A DNA stretch of 64,000 bases from Symmetrospora coprosmae (lineage: Eukaryota > Basidiomycota > Cystobasidiomycetes > Symmetrosporaceae): the NCBI GenBank assembly GCA_008802785.1, contig VUYT01000019.1:62001-126000 (forward strand), in the 5' to 3' direction. A program made the position numbers and the translations under genes. Positions within the stretch are counted from its first letter, which is position 1, and the number at the start of each line of letters is the position of its first letter. Of this stretch, positions 21,675 to 35,436 are shown in pieces. Below the pieces are notes generated by a model, which worked only from the letters and a program-made list of their open reading frames with translations, searched no databases and was not told where the DNA came from.

Positions 21675-22628
21675 ATGTACGTCTCCTCATCGATGGCGCG
21701 AAGCTATCGCCGGGATGCTGCTGCTGATCCTGCGCGTCTTCCCTCTCTGTAGGCGCCCTCTGACAGAAGAAGAGTCGAAAGCGTGCTTTGCGAAGCTGGC
21801 CAAGTACATTGGCAACAACCTCGTTCAGTGCGTATCATGGCAGCAGGAGCGAGCACGACGATGCGAATGCTTACTAGCGCTACCTCTCCCGCACAGCCTC
21901 ATCGACCGGCCGAGCGACCCATACTGCTTCAGGCTGCGTGAGTGCCACTGCGACTGGGCCACTCCACGGTGCTCCGAGCTGATCTCGATAAGTTCTCCAT
22001 ACACGAACACAACGCAGACCGCGACCGCGTCTACTATGTCTCGGAGGACATTATGAAGCAGGCGACGAGCATTGCGCGGCCCAACCTGTGCAATCTGGGC
22101 ACCTGCCTCGGCAAGTTCAGCAAGACGCGAAAGTTCAGACTGCACGTCACGTCGCTTGAATGGCTGGCAAAGTATGCAAAGTACAAGGTGGGTCCGCTTC
22201 CGTTGGTATGTCCTTGCGAGTTGACGCGCTCGCGCCTGACGCACGGACGGCCCTGTCCGTGACATCACTCTGCTGCTACGCAGGTCTGGATCAAGCCAAA
22301 CGGAGAGATGCCCTATCTATACGGGAACCACGTCGTTAAGGCGCACCTTGGCAGGATCACCGAAGATACGCCGGAACACCAGGGCGTGGTCATCTTCAAC
22401 ATGAACGATATCCCTCTCGGTTTTGGCGTCACGGCAAAGTCAGCCGTGGACAGCAGAAAGCTCGACCCAACAGGCATTCTGGTCTACAATCAAGCGTGAG
22501 TAGAGACACGCTCATTCTGTTCTCGCTGCTATCAACAACGAGGTACTGATCTATGCTCTATCACGTACGCCTTCTGCTCCTGCAGCGATATCGGGGAGTA
22601 CCTCCGAGATGAGAACGAGCTCTTCTAG
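21675..22628 (+). CDS. nip7: 60S ribosome biogenesis factor NIP7
   Basis: Exons 21675-21676, 21753-21827, 21897-21937, 22018-22187, 22284-22495 and 22586-22628 give 180 aa, exactly the family length. Diagnostic stretches are [50 protein letters not shown] (N-terminal domain) and the PUA domain [20 protein letters not shown] through [10 protein letters not shown] to [17 protein letters not shown]. Nip7 binds pre-27S rRNA and is needed for 60S assembly. The start codon is split: AT lies in the first exon and G is the first base after a 76-nt intron with donor GTACGT and acceptor CTGTAG. Reading straight on from that ATG meets TAG at the acceptor, so splicing is required. Confidence 0.95.
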
Positions 22629-22731
22629 GCGGTCCGGCTGTCTGCTCACGCATCGTCTCATGGCCTGTCTACCATGCTTGTTGTGCCATTATGCCATCTA
22701 TCGCATTCCCCGTCTTTTGAAAATCAGCTCG

Positions 22732-24444
22732 TCATAGGTTCTCGGCACTCGCAAGCTCTGCCAACGTGCTCTGCAGCACATCCATGGCCTCGTCGACCTC
22801 CTTCTCCGTGACGATCAGGCTCGGCACGAACCGCAGCGTATTCCTTCCGCACGTGAGAAACAGCACGCCTTTATCGCGGCACATCTCCGCGACCTTCCCT
22901 GGGAGAGTTGCGTTTGCCAACGGCAGTCCTAGGATAAGACCTGTCCCGCGGACTTCTGAGGGTACCAAGCTCTGGAACTCGGAGGCAAGTGCTGTCAGTC
23001 GCTTGTGCAGGTGTGCCGCGACTCGGTTGACGTGCGCAAGGAAGTCGGGCTGGCTGATGCGGGAGAGAACATGGTGCGCGACTCGGGTTTGCAGAGGTGC
23101 GCCACTATTCGTCCAGACAGCATGCACGCGTTAGCCATACTGCCCCTGCGTAATGCACAATCTAGAACGAGCAGACCCACCCGAAAGTCGTGCCATGATC
23201 TCCCAGCTTCACTACATCGGCTACGCCGTCCTTCATCATGATGGCACCGACGGGAATGCCGTTGGCGAGGGGCTTTGCCATTGTAAGGACATCCGGGTGG
23301 CAGTCGATGGGGTAGTGCGAATGGCACCATAGCTTGCCTGTCCGCCCTAGTCCGCACTACAGGTGGAATGCGCCGCGAAAGGCGGGTGGGTAAGCGCTGG
23401 TACCACACAGTATCCCTATTGGTCGGAAGCGCGTAGCACACACCTGAATCTCGTCATAGATGAGTACCGCATTAACCTCGTCGCATCGCTTCCGCAACGC
23501 GCGCAGCCATTCCTCGCTAGCCTGCATGATGCCTCCTTCACCCTGGATTGGCTCGACGATAACACCGCACGTTTTGTCGTTGACGAGCTCATTGATGCTC
23601 TCGATGCTATTGTAGGTTGCCTCGACAAAGCCAGGGATGAGCGGGGCGAATGGTGCCTGGTACTTGGTCTGCCAGGTGGCGCTCAACGAGCCGAAGGACC
23701 GTCCGTGAAAGCCGTCGCTGAACGAGACAATCTCGACCTTGTTGCCTGACGGGTCGACGTGCTTGCCATACTTGCGTGCGAACTTGAGCGCGCCCTCGTT
23801 GGCTTCGGTTCCGGAGTCTGCATGTATGATCGAGTCAGGAGTCCGCAGCTCCCCATACGCGACAGGCTATACTCACTCGCAAAGAAGACCTTGAGGCCGC
23901 TACTGACTGCCTCCTGCACGCGCTCTGTGATGTCCTTCGGCTCTGTCTCTTGCGCCTGCGCCTCTGCAAGCACTCCTGGCGCCTCAAAGCCCATCCCTCC
24001 GTTCCGCTTTGTCTCCTCGACGAGCAGCTTTGCCGTCTCGCCGGACCAGACGTGGTTGAGGAGGTTTGAGCAATGGACGAGTTGCGTGCTCTGCTCCGCA
24101 ATTACCTGCGCAACCCCTTCGTCGGCGTGCCCCAGCGCATTGACCGCGATCCCCGCCGTGAAGTCTAGGTACGCGCGCGACTGCGTGTCGTACAGGTACA
24201 TGCCCTTGCCGTGGCTGAGAATGAATGGCGGGCGGGCGTACGTGTTGAGGACATACAATGCATGGTCCGCCAGCAGTGCCTGCACCTGGCGCTGTGTGCT
24301 GAGGGACTGCAGCGGGTCGACGCTCGTCGCGGCGGACTTATGGGCCTTCGCTGCTGAAGACGAGGAGGAGCTGCTGCTGCTGAAGCAGGCGCGGCGGCAG
24401 GCTGAGGTGCGGCGACCTGCGCGGATGACGGCGGGGAGGATCAT
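22732..24444 (-). CDS. arg8: acetylornithine aminotransferase, mitochondrial
   Basis: Four exons (24444-23877, 23817-23444, 23356-23181, 23104-22732) give 496 aa. The Arg/Ser-rich N-terminus (MILPAVIRAGRRTSACRRAC then poly-Ser) looks like a mitochondrial targeting peptide. Class III PLP aminotransferase signatures follow: YLDFTAGIAVNALGH, FFANSGTEANEGALKFARK, SFSDGFHGRS, VEPIQGEGG, LIYDEIQCGLGRTG and TMAKPLANG with the PLP Lys. The enzyme converts N-acetylglutamate semialdehyde to N-acetylornithine in arginine synthesis. The gene converges on NIP7 with about 100 bp between stops. Confidence 0.93.
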
Positions 24445-25073
24445 GGTAGATGGAGTTGTGTATGTATCCTGCTGTATTTTGTGGAGTAGGTAGAAGAAAA
24501 GAAAGCGCCAGCTCCCCATGTAGGTAGTCCCTAAACTGCGAGTCACGCCGCGGCCCTCGCAGGAAGAGAGCACGCCCGCGAGTGGAACACGCCGCTTCGG
24601 ATCACCAGCCAAGTACAAGCTACGGTGCTCCTCGTGCTGCATACTCTGCACAGGGTGCTGCAACGGAATTGCTTCGATGCACCTTTGCCACCGGCCTCAT
24701 CAACGCGCGGTCAGCCAGGGGAGGCTGTAGCGGGGCGGACGAACGAGACATGAGCCTACTAGGACGAGAAAGCCAGACCGCTTCTTTGCTCTCATTGTCA
24801 AACAAAGCGAATCTGACTCCCGCTGCATCCAGGGCATCCCAGCGACCTGATTACGCTGTACTGACAGGAATTGTCGTGCGTATTAACGCCCAGCGCTCTC
24901 CGTTTCGACTATACGATACATTCGAGAGCAGGATATATTGCTCGCTTGTTGCTGTATTACGTGTCTTTGCTTGCGCTTCAATGCCATGACGTGTATCGAT
25001 GGTGCTTTCGGGCATTGTCCATCATGCTGCTATATATCCGCCTGCCGCGTGTATGATGTGTCCGCTCTCTCAG
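24445..25073. other. intergenic region upstream of ARG8
   Basis: This holds the ARG8 promoter and the 3' flank of the DM9 gene (both minus). No open frame with domain content and no repeat is seen. Confidence 0.5.
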
Positions 25074-26454
25074 CTACGGCTTCGCCCAGCACAGCACCCG
25101 GTAGCCTTCGATCTGTGTTGATTCAAGCGGCATTAGCTGACTGATGCGCGCGGAAGTGCACACACGCTGGAAAGGCCCATCTCGACTGACCATCCGGACT
25201 TCCTGGTGATGGTATGGAAAATTGCCTCCGAGCAGGTGTAACCCCGTCTTACCTGGCACCCAATGGCCTTCGATCTTGGCCAGAGCATGGTAGAGCTGCT
25301 GACCCGAGTCTTCGTACCCACCTTGCACAGGCGTGTACCCGTCCGGTATGCGCCCGTGCGAAGCTTTGACCCACTTCATTCTGTGCATCCAGACATTCCG
25401 GGGTCCTTCAGCAAGCGGACTATCAGCGCAGGAGAACGCGCACAGCCCACACTCACTCTGACGTTATCGGCAGCAGGTCGTATCTTCCATCGTGCACCTT
25501 TTCCACCCCGCCAAAGCTCATCCTGACGGGTGGGGCCAGATGCGGACCGGCCTTTGCAGGATGAACAGCGTTGCCGAGGATGGCAGAGACGACGTAGATG
25601 GGCTTGCCGTCCTTGTCCTTGAAGGCGGGTCCGCACATCTCGAGGAGCGGGAACGAGGAAAGCGTATTGGAGCCCGTGGCTGGAACGCGGTATCCGGCAA
25701 CAGGCGTTGGAGCGCGAGACAAGGAGGTATTGAACGAGATGGTAGATGGCTGCTTGGAGAGATTGCCGCCTTGGGCACCCATGAGCGCATTGCTACTGCT
25801 CTGGCTCGCGCTATGGATGTGCCCGGGCAATGCACCCGACGGTACGGTTCGAGATGCGTTGGACTGCAGGGACGCCAGGGACGTGCGGGAGCCGAGAGAG
25901 TTCATCGCGGTGCTGGCCGCCATGGGTAAAATTGGCAAGAGAGCGGTCGATGCATTTGAGGGGACGGCCGAATGGGGAGGGTGGTGCAGGCCCGAATTTG
26001 AGCCGGTGCTCGAGCCGGACCCAAACGTTGAGAAGGCTGAGCCGCCTCCTGACGCAATGTCAGGAAAGAGCGAGCTCGTAGGCGAGCTGTCACTCGTGGC
26101 AGATGGTGCACCGCTTCGGATGATGCCCGAGCTGAGGACTATATTCCGCGGTGGAAGGGCGGCCGTGAGGTCGAGGAGGGAGAAGCCCGACGAGGACTTG
26201 CTGGAAGAGGTTGTGGAAGAGCGTACTGCCCGTGCAGAAGATGCTGGAGCGTTGGTCATCGGCAGTGGCGTCGCCGTCGTAGGTAGCATCGAAGAAGTCG
26301 AGGTTACCGCCGACGTCATGCAGGAAGAGCTCGACTCTGGCCCGGCGGGCCTTGCCTGCTGCCCTCCACTTCCCGTGGCTTGTTCATCCTCCTCTCTGAA
26401 TGGATCAAACACGAATGCCTTCCTCTCCTCGGCGTCTGCGTCAATCCCTCCCAT
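25074..26454 (-). CDS. DM9-domain (DUF3421) protein with a disordered N-terminal half
   Basis: Three exons (26454-25457, 25419-25191, 25112-25074) give 421 aa. Residues ~1-270 are Ser/Thr/Ala/Pro-rich without a domain. The C-terminal ~150 residues carry two DM9-type repeats: GKPIYVVSAILGNAVHPAKA with SFGGVEKVHDGRYDLLPI, then WVKASHGRIPDGYTPVQGGY, LYHALAKIEGHWVPGKTG and the end EGYRVLCWAKP. DM9 repeats fold as a beta-prism-like unit, and some animal members bind mannose. The protein has no signal peptide and is predicted intracellular. An intron lies between the repeats in phase 2. The role in fungi is unknown to me. Confidence 0.8.
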
Positions 26455-27703
26455 GGCCGCGAACTACGTCCGATGACGACACGACGCGTGGTGGGTGGGC
26501 AGAGAGACGGACGCAGGCAGGAAGGCAGCTGCTCGGGCTTGACGTAGGGCAAGGCTGAGGGGCCGGATGTCATACGCTGGCGTAGCGCACTCGCCTGCCT
26601 TTGCCGACTGTGCTTTCGTCTTCTCTGTGCAAAGCAGAGACGCAGAGGCTGCTATCGTGTCGCCCTCTCCCGTTCCCAAAAGTCCCGCCGTGCTCGCCGG
26701 GGTTAAGACACTGCCCAGAATAGGGGTAGCGACAAGCAAAATGTCAGTCGACCAGGCCTTGTGACGGAATACAGTATGCGACGAGCAGAAGGGAGGGGAC
26801 ACTCCGTCCTCACCTTCTGTGTCGCTGTCTGCCCAGATTGCTTGCTGCTGGGCTCGTTGCCTCCTCCGCCCTTCTTGTGTCAGCGGTGACACACTCCCTG
26901 CGGTCAGCCCCACAAGGCGCTTCGGGCGACGAGTCTGCGTTGACGCTGTTGGCGCGAGCCTGGGCTGTGCAGACAATTGTCGGACGAGAACGGCGATGAC
27001 CAGATCAAGGAGCAGAGCAAACAGCCATAACAAGCAAGCAGATTTGTTCTGTTGCGCCGCTAGCCCCCAAGTCGCTGTCCTTTCTCCCTTAGCGCGACAG
27101 GACTCCGTCCGGGAGTGAGCCGATGGGCGCGCAAGAAGCGGGCCCGCCTGATAGAGTAGACTTGGACGCATCGCGAGAGCCCGGTCAGGATGCGCTATGG
27201 CAGTGCCAGTACAGAGGCAGTGTCAACGGTTCGCACTACTACTCGCGACGACTGTGTCCCCTCTGAGGGCAGGACTGCGTGTCGCGGAGACGGCTCCCCG
27301 GGAATCGTGTCAGGAACGGAGAAGGCCAGCGCCACCATGCACGTGAAACGCTTCTGAGGAGACTGATGTCCGCAGCTGCAGAAGAAAGGGAAGATGTGGT
27401 CGAGACCAGACCGTTCCGGTTCGGCGCTAGAATTGCGACAAGAGGCTTTCCGCCCGTCGGCGTCTGCAGGTCGCCTCGTTGCTGCAGCGCCTGGTCTGGT
27501 TGCTGGCCAGCCGGGCCTCGTCAACCTTCGCGCCCGCGATTGCCACCATTTCGCGTCTGTTCCTGACCCAGAACACACCCAGGCTGATGGGAAGCGGAGG
27601 TGGACTTAGATTTGCACAGCACTCGCCTGCCCGTACTATCACAGTCCTGTCCCGTACGCCTGCAAAAGCAGACGGACCTTGCGCATGTCCACGTCTCCTG
27701 CGC
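26455..27703. other. long intergenic region upstream of the DM9 gene
   Basis: This holds 1.25 kb between two minus-strand genes. A 235-codon open frame (27171-26464, minus) ends just before the DM9 start, but it has no known motif and poor similarity to a real protein. It may be part of a long leader. No repeat is seen. Confidence 0.45.
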
Positions 27704-30182
27704 TCACGGACCGCCCTTCCGCCGCTTTGCGCGACCATCCGGGGCACGCTTGTCGTTGGTGCTTCCGCCCGAATTCGACCGCTTGACCTGCTTATCGCCG
27801 ACTTTATCGCTCCTCTTGGCTTTCGGCATCGCTGCGACCGCCTTGCTTGTGGCTCCCCCGCTCTGCTCGTGGAAGGCGCGGTGCGCTCTGGCGGAGAAGG
27901 CGAACAGTCTCGCTCCGCACTCCCCGCAGGTGACGAGCGTCGGCCGCTGCTCTCCGACGTACACGACACCTTCATCTTCGGCTTCGTCTGACAGGGCGGC
28001 CAGATCAATGCGCTCGTGCGGAACAGGGACGTCTCGGGGCTGAGCTGGGCGCGCGCTGCCTTCGGGCCCGCTGAGATCAATCCATATTGGCGGATCAACC
28101 GGGACAGCCACTGCAGGTTCTAGATCCCCACCTTCGTCCGGTTGCTCTTCGTCAGAGGCTAGCTCTGTGAGGTCGATCTCCTGCGGGGCTGCCTTGACCA
28201 GCGGTTTACGCATTCCAGCCAGTGCCGCCGCTATCGTCCGGCTAGGTCTATCTGTGGTGAAGCTGGTTGCGCAGATATTCAAGCTGGAGAGGAGACCGTG
28301 CAATGCTCGCTGCATCAGTCCGGGCTCGTACGCGGCCCATAAATAAGTCGCATAAGTCGCATCGAGCTCTCACATCGTGATCCGGCAGCTCACGGCAGGC
28401 ACCGACCCTGCTACGCCTGTCGAGCTCGTGTTGATCTTGAGAAGCTTTTTGAGTAAGGAAGCAAGGATGCCCTGCGTCATCTTGTCCGCTCGTACGTCGA
28501 TAGGAGTATCTTCGTCGATACAGTCCATGGGAAAGGAGGTGGATTTGGTCTCCCTCTGCCGGTCATACCCCTGCCTGATGGTTAAGCGGAGCGTCGTAGG
28601 ATACTGCGCCCACCGCACCCGCTCACTCGCTCGGCCCTTCCCTTTCACGTTGTCGTCATAATCAACACTGCCGGACCGCGCCGCAGCTGCCGCAATGAGC
28701 GGGTTCTCATCGATTCCTTCTGTCAGATCTTCCCGCAGACGCTGCAAAAGATGCAGAGCCAGGGCACCGAGCGCAGCAATGGCCTCTTTGTAGCTCGTGA
28801 TGCCATAGTGACTGTCCTCGACGCTGATCTGGAGCGGATACTCCGGCGATGGGTGAACGGGCTCGCTATCCTCACCATGCAGCAGCGACCATAGTCGTGA
28901 AGCCTGCTTCGCTCCAAACCAGGCCTCAAAGTCTCTGGAAGTGCATGTTGAGCGGATCTGTGCCACCGTGAGAGGCTGCGGTTGCTCTGGCTTGCCCAGT
29001 CTGGTATTGATGTGCGACTGTATCGTGCTGCAGATGGCGTGGCCCATCCCTTGTAGTCTGCGCAGGCATGTTCATCTGAGCATACAGCATATTTGGGCCG
29101 CTGGACATGACCCACTTTCTCGCTTCAAATCCCGCCAGGAAAGCCTCTTGCTCCTCCCGATATTTCATGATCTCCGGGTCCCACGTCGTCTGCAATGCAG
29201 GCTTGTTGAGACTCGCTACAAGCTTTGCGAGCGTCTTGTTGTGCGCAACGCCTGCACTCGTTGTGAAACCCAGCTCCGTGTGTATGCGCTCGCGAATATG
29301 CGCCGCCAAATGTGCAGCAAATCCGAAGAGCGGCGAGTGTGTCTCTGCGTGTTCGCGCTGTGATGCAGCGCTGTCTGACGCGCCGAGATTCACGAGAGCA
29401 GGGATGACTAGCGATGGCGCGGACGTCGGCTCATACCAGAAGCCATTGGTGGTACTCGAGCGGTCCTGCGAGAGGTTGAAGAAGATCCTGCTGCTGCATC
29501 CCGCAGCTGGCGTACCTATGCCACGCTTCACATCCTCCAGATGCGCCTGCACCATGTCGGTGACGTCGCAGAAAAGCTCGTCCATCCCGAGCCGCTCGAC
29601 TGCGCGATTCCAGATGATCCCCTTGACAAGCCGTGTGACAGCCCGACTGAAACGGCGGTAGTATGTGAGGTCCTCGCCGTTCACTAGGATGAGCTCAGGG
29701 CACATCTCCTTCGCTTGCTTGACATTCTGGAGCTGTCAGAGGAAGCGTGAGCGGCGCAGGATTGATGCGATCCATGTTCGGCGTCAGTCAGAGGACCGTC
29801 TGCGCAATCCGCTTACAGGCATGCTCGCTGCTTTCGCGAGGCGGAATCCATGCGGTGGCCTACCTTGCCTATCCCAAGCGCTCGCGCCTCGTACGAGCAA
29901 GTGGCCAGAATCGTTTTCTGCTGGATACCTGAGACAGCGGGTGCCTCTCCTATTAGCCACTCCTTCGGCCGCTTGATGCTCGCCAGCAGCTCCCTCACCT
30001 ATCGGCTTGCCACAGAGCCCTGGATCCAGTATGCGCTCGCAAGCAACGTAGAACGAGTCGATGTCCAGAGCAATAATGATCCTACTCGGCCAAGGTGCTG
30101 AAGAAGCGTTTGCGATCGCCCTGCTGCGGCCGAACGGCGTCGGGACGTGCTTCGAGGTTCCCGACACCGACGAGCGAGACAT
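27704..30182 (-). CDS. Y-family DNA polymerase iota-like with a C-terminal UBZ-type finger
   Basis: Five exons (30182-29999, 29928-29864, 29732-29116, 29057-28374, 28283-27704) give 709 aa. Y-family motifs: IIIALDIDSFYVACE with catalytic acids, TCSYEARALGIGK, NVKQAKEMCPELILVNGEDL, then AVERLGMDELFCDVTD with the second acidic motif, AGVAHNKTLAKLVASLNKP, and LQGMGHAICS in the thumb. The NGEDLTYYR stretch and ERLGMDE resemble animal Pol iota more than Pol eta or kappa. Such polymerases insert opposite damaged bases. The tail has CGECGARLFAFSARAHRAFH, a C-x2-C-x11-H-x3-H pattern like the UBZ finger of Pol eta, followed by Lys/Arg-rich nuclear signals. Pol iota in animals instead has UBM motifs. 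Pol eta misassignment is the main alternative. Confidence 0.82.
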
Positions 30183-30691
30183 GTCGGAGCCGGCACCACG
30201 TCGAGCCTCGAAAGACAGCCGCGAGCTAGTAGTCCAAGCCTCTCTGCAGCGCTCTCGGCTCGAGAACGTTCTTCATTGCAAGTTGCGACACTCCTGAGGT
30301 CGTCGTGTCAGCAAGCGATCAACAGGCCATTCCTTGTCAGACGGCTCTCCATCCCTCAGGCCTAGGGTGGAATGAGCGCTCCGGACGAGGACAAGGGCAG
30401 CCAAAGGACACGATCACGCAAGCGAGGGACCAGTACGCAGCAGTATTTGCGGAAAGGAGGAACGATACAAAAGCTGGCAGAGGGGTGTTATATGCTAGAC
30501 GGGACGAGGCAGCAGATGTGCGAGACCCAGGCAGAGAATCACTGAAGAGTGCGCACAGCAGACCTTGCGACGACGGGGAAGCCGTCTGCTCACCCTGCTC
30601 ATGGGCCTCTCGGAAGTCCGTCTGTCGAGTTGCGGTCCACCCGCTGCGTCTGACCTGGCTCTGCTCGAATCGCATGATCTGCTCTCCTCTT
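30183..30691. other. spacer between UBC4 and the Y-family polymerase
   Basis: This contains the polymerase promoter and the UBC4 3' flank. No supported gene or repeat is seen. Confidence 0.5.
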
Positions 30692-31921
<1,230 letters not shown>

Positions 31922-32376
31922 GCTGCTGGAGGTTGCTGAGGTGTCGATAAGGTGGGCGCTGCTAATGCCGGGTCAGGGTGACGAGTCAGCCACGAGCAGG
32001 GCGCAGAAGAGTGCACGAGCATTTGCTGCTGTGCTCGAAGGGCTCCCTTCCACTCACAGGTGGTGCTGATTGGTACGATATCGGCGTGGAATCCGTACAG
32101 GTCTGAGCAGAACCCGTCGGGTCGGTCAGCCAAGGGGCGAATTGGCCCGCTCTGGCCCAGCGAGACGCGGCAATTTGCCACAGAACGATGCGAGCAAGAG
32201 ACCACGGTCTCGAGATGGACTATACAGACTAAGATCAAGCGACGTGCTTAAGCCGTCTATGAACGACACCCCGCCCGCCTACAAATGTCAGCACCACGGT
32301 GCAAGCGCCTCTCCGTGAATCTCTTGTCAGCCTCAGCCTTTCAAGGAAGACGCCCATCTATTCGACACCGATTGCT
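31922..32376. other. UBC4 leader/promoter and ADE12 3' flank
   Basis: The part next to 31921 must hold the 5' leader exon of UBC4, because the A of its start codon ends that exon. No other gene is seen. Confidence 0.5.
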
Positions 32377-34185
<1,809 letters not shown>

Positions 34186-34697
34186 CTTTGCTGCCTTCTC
34201 TCACTCTATGCAGTCTGCTCCGCCTCTCCTCTCCTCTCCTGCTGCTGCTGCACTCGAGGGAAAGAGCGAAAGCCAAGGGTGGACTCCCCTGCCTCTGTCT
34301 GTGCTGCCCGCCTGCTCGCCCGCCCGCGCGTGGGAATAGGGGCAACTGCAACTCGGGCGCCTGCAAGAGGACTGCTGCATATGCAGGGCAGTCGCGGCCA
34401 TTGCGAGTCTCTGTCCCATGTACGGATACGACACCCTATAGGAGTGTAGCTACGTTTGTCGCCCGAGACCGCCCCGGCGAAGCGCAGCTGGGTATATGTA
34501 GACCCTTGATGCATTGCGTTTGCTCTGCTCTGTGACTCGGCGCAAGGTTACAACAACATGCACGTAACGCAGTCAGTACCTCTCCTTATGCTTCGTAGAC
34601 ATGCACAAGCCCGTAGAACATGGTCCAGACTGGTGAGCGGGGAGGATGAGGGAGTGCGGATGTAGCCGGATGGGCGCGAAAAGAGCCATCTCGTTAG
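34186..34697. other. spacer between ADE12 and EMC6
   Basis: ADE12 promoter region with a CT-rich run near 34220-34250. No gene is seen on either strand. Confidence 0.5.
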
Positions 34698-35293
34698 CTA
34701 GCTGCCAGATCTCCAGCTCTCGATGTACAGGGTGCCCCCAGACAACCCACACAAGAGGTATCCCATGAGGTTGCCTATCAATCCCTGTGTCGCCGTCTCG
34801 CTGAAGCCATTCTTGAAGAACTTTGCCGGCTGGAGCTTCGTGTTGCAGGCGTTCAGGATGAGGGCGGCGAGCAGGGAGGTGCAGAAGTAGAAGATGAAGC
34901 CAGAGTAGGACGTGAGCTACGATGTGAGAGTGTGGTGCGAAGGGCGGAAACGAGTCAGCGTCTGGTCGGACGTGTTAAGCCTGGCAGATGGCGGTGGCGC
35001 CGCGACGCCTGAAGGTCGCTCACGCCCATGACGCCGGCTGTCGCGCCTGCTATGCTGGCAATGGCTGGAGACAGAGAGAGAGGGAGAGGGAGCAAGGTGA
35101 TGATTGATGCGGAGTAGTGGGCAGCGGGGTCAATCCTTGGTGCTAATTTGGGGCAATGTCGGCACCCTAACATGTCATCCGGACGCGTCCACGCACTTGA
35201 GCGAACGTAGTTGAGGCTTCGAGCATTGTGCGCGACGTTCTCCGGGTGGTATGCCTTGTCCGGATTGATGCTGTCCTCCCAGTAAGTCGACAT
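34698..35293 (-). CDS. emc6: ER membrane protein complex subunit 6
   Basis: Three exons (35293-35197, 35064-35024, 34916-34698) give 118 aa. The N-terminus NVAHNARSLNYVRSTIASIA followed by GATAGVMG, then LTSYSGFIFYFCTSLLAALI and a last hydrophobic stretch GLIGNLMGYLLCGLSGGTLY, matches EMC6 in order and length, with three membrane segments. The EMC inserts tail-anchored and multipass proteins into the ER. The middle exon is 41 nt. Confidence 0.85.
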
Positions 35294-35436
35294 GCTTGCT
35301 TCGCCGTATGCTAGGGTGTTGGCCTCTGCCAGGCCCTCCCTCGATAGCGACGTTGACGCGGCCTGGCCCTAGGTAGCCCAGCGAGCGGCCTCAGTGTCTC
35401 GCCTCTACCATCGCAATACCACCATCGCACAGCACA

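Noticed and set aside
26464-27171. 235-codon minus-strand open frame ending just before the DM9 gene start
   Set aside because: No domain, no splice pattern and Arg/Ala/Leu composition typical of chance frames in GC-rich DNA; kept only as a remark on the intergenic region.
27704-30182. Calling the Y-family polymerase RAD30 (Pol eta)
   Set aside because: The NGEDLTYYR and ERLGMDE blocks and the finger sequence fit Pol iota better; the eta-like finger alone was not enough.
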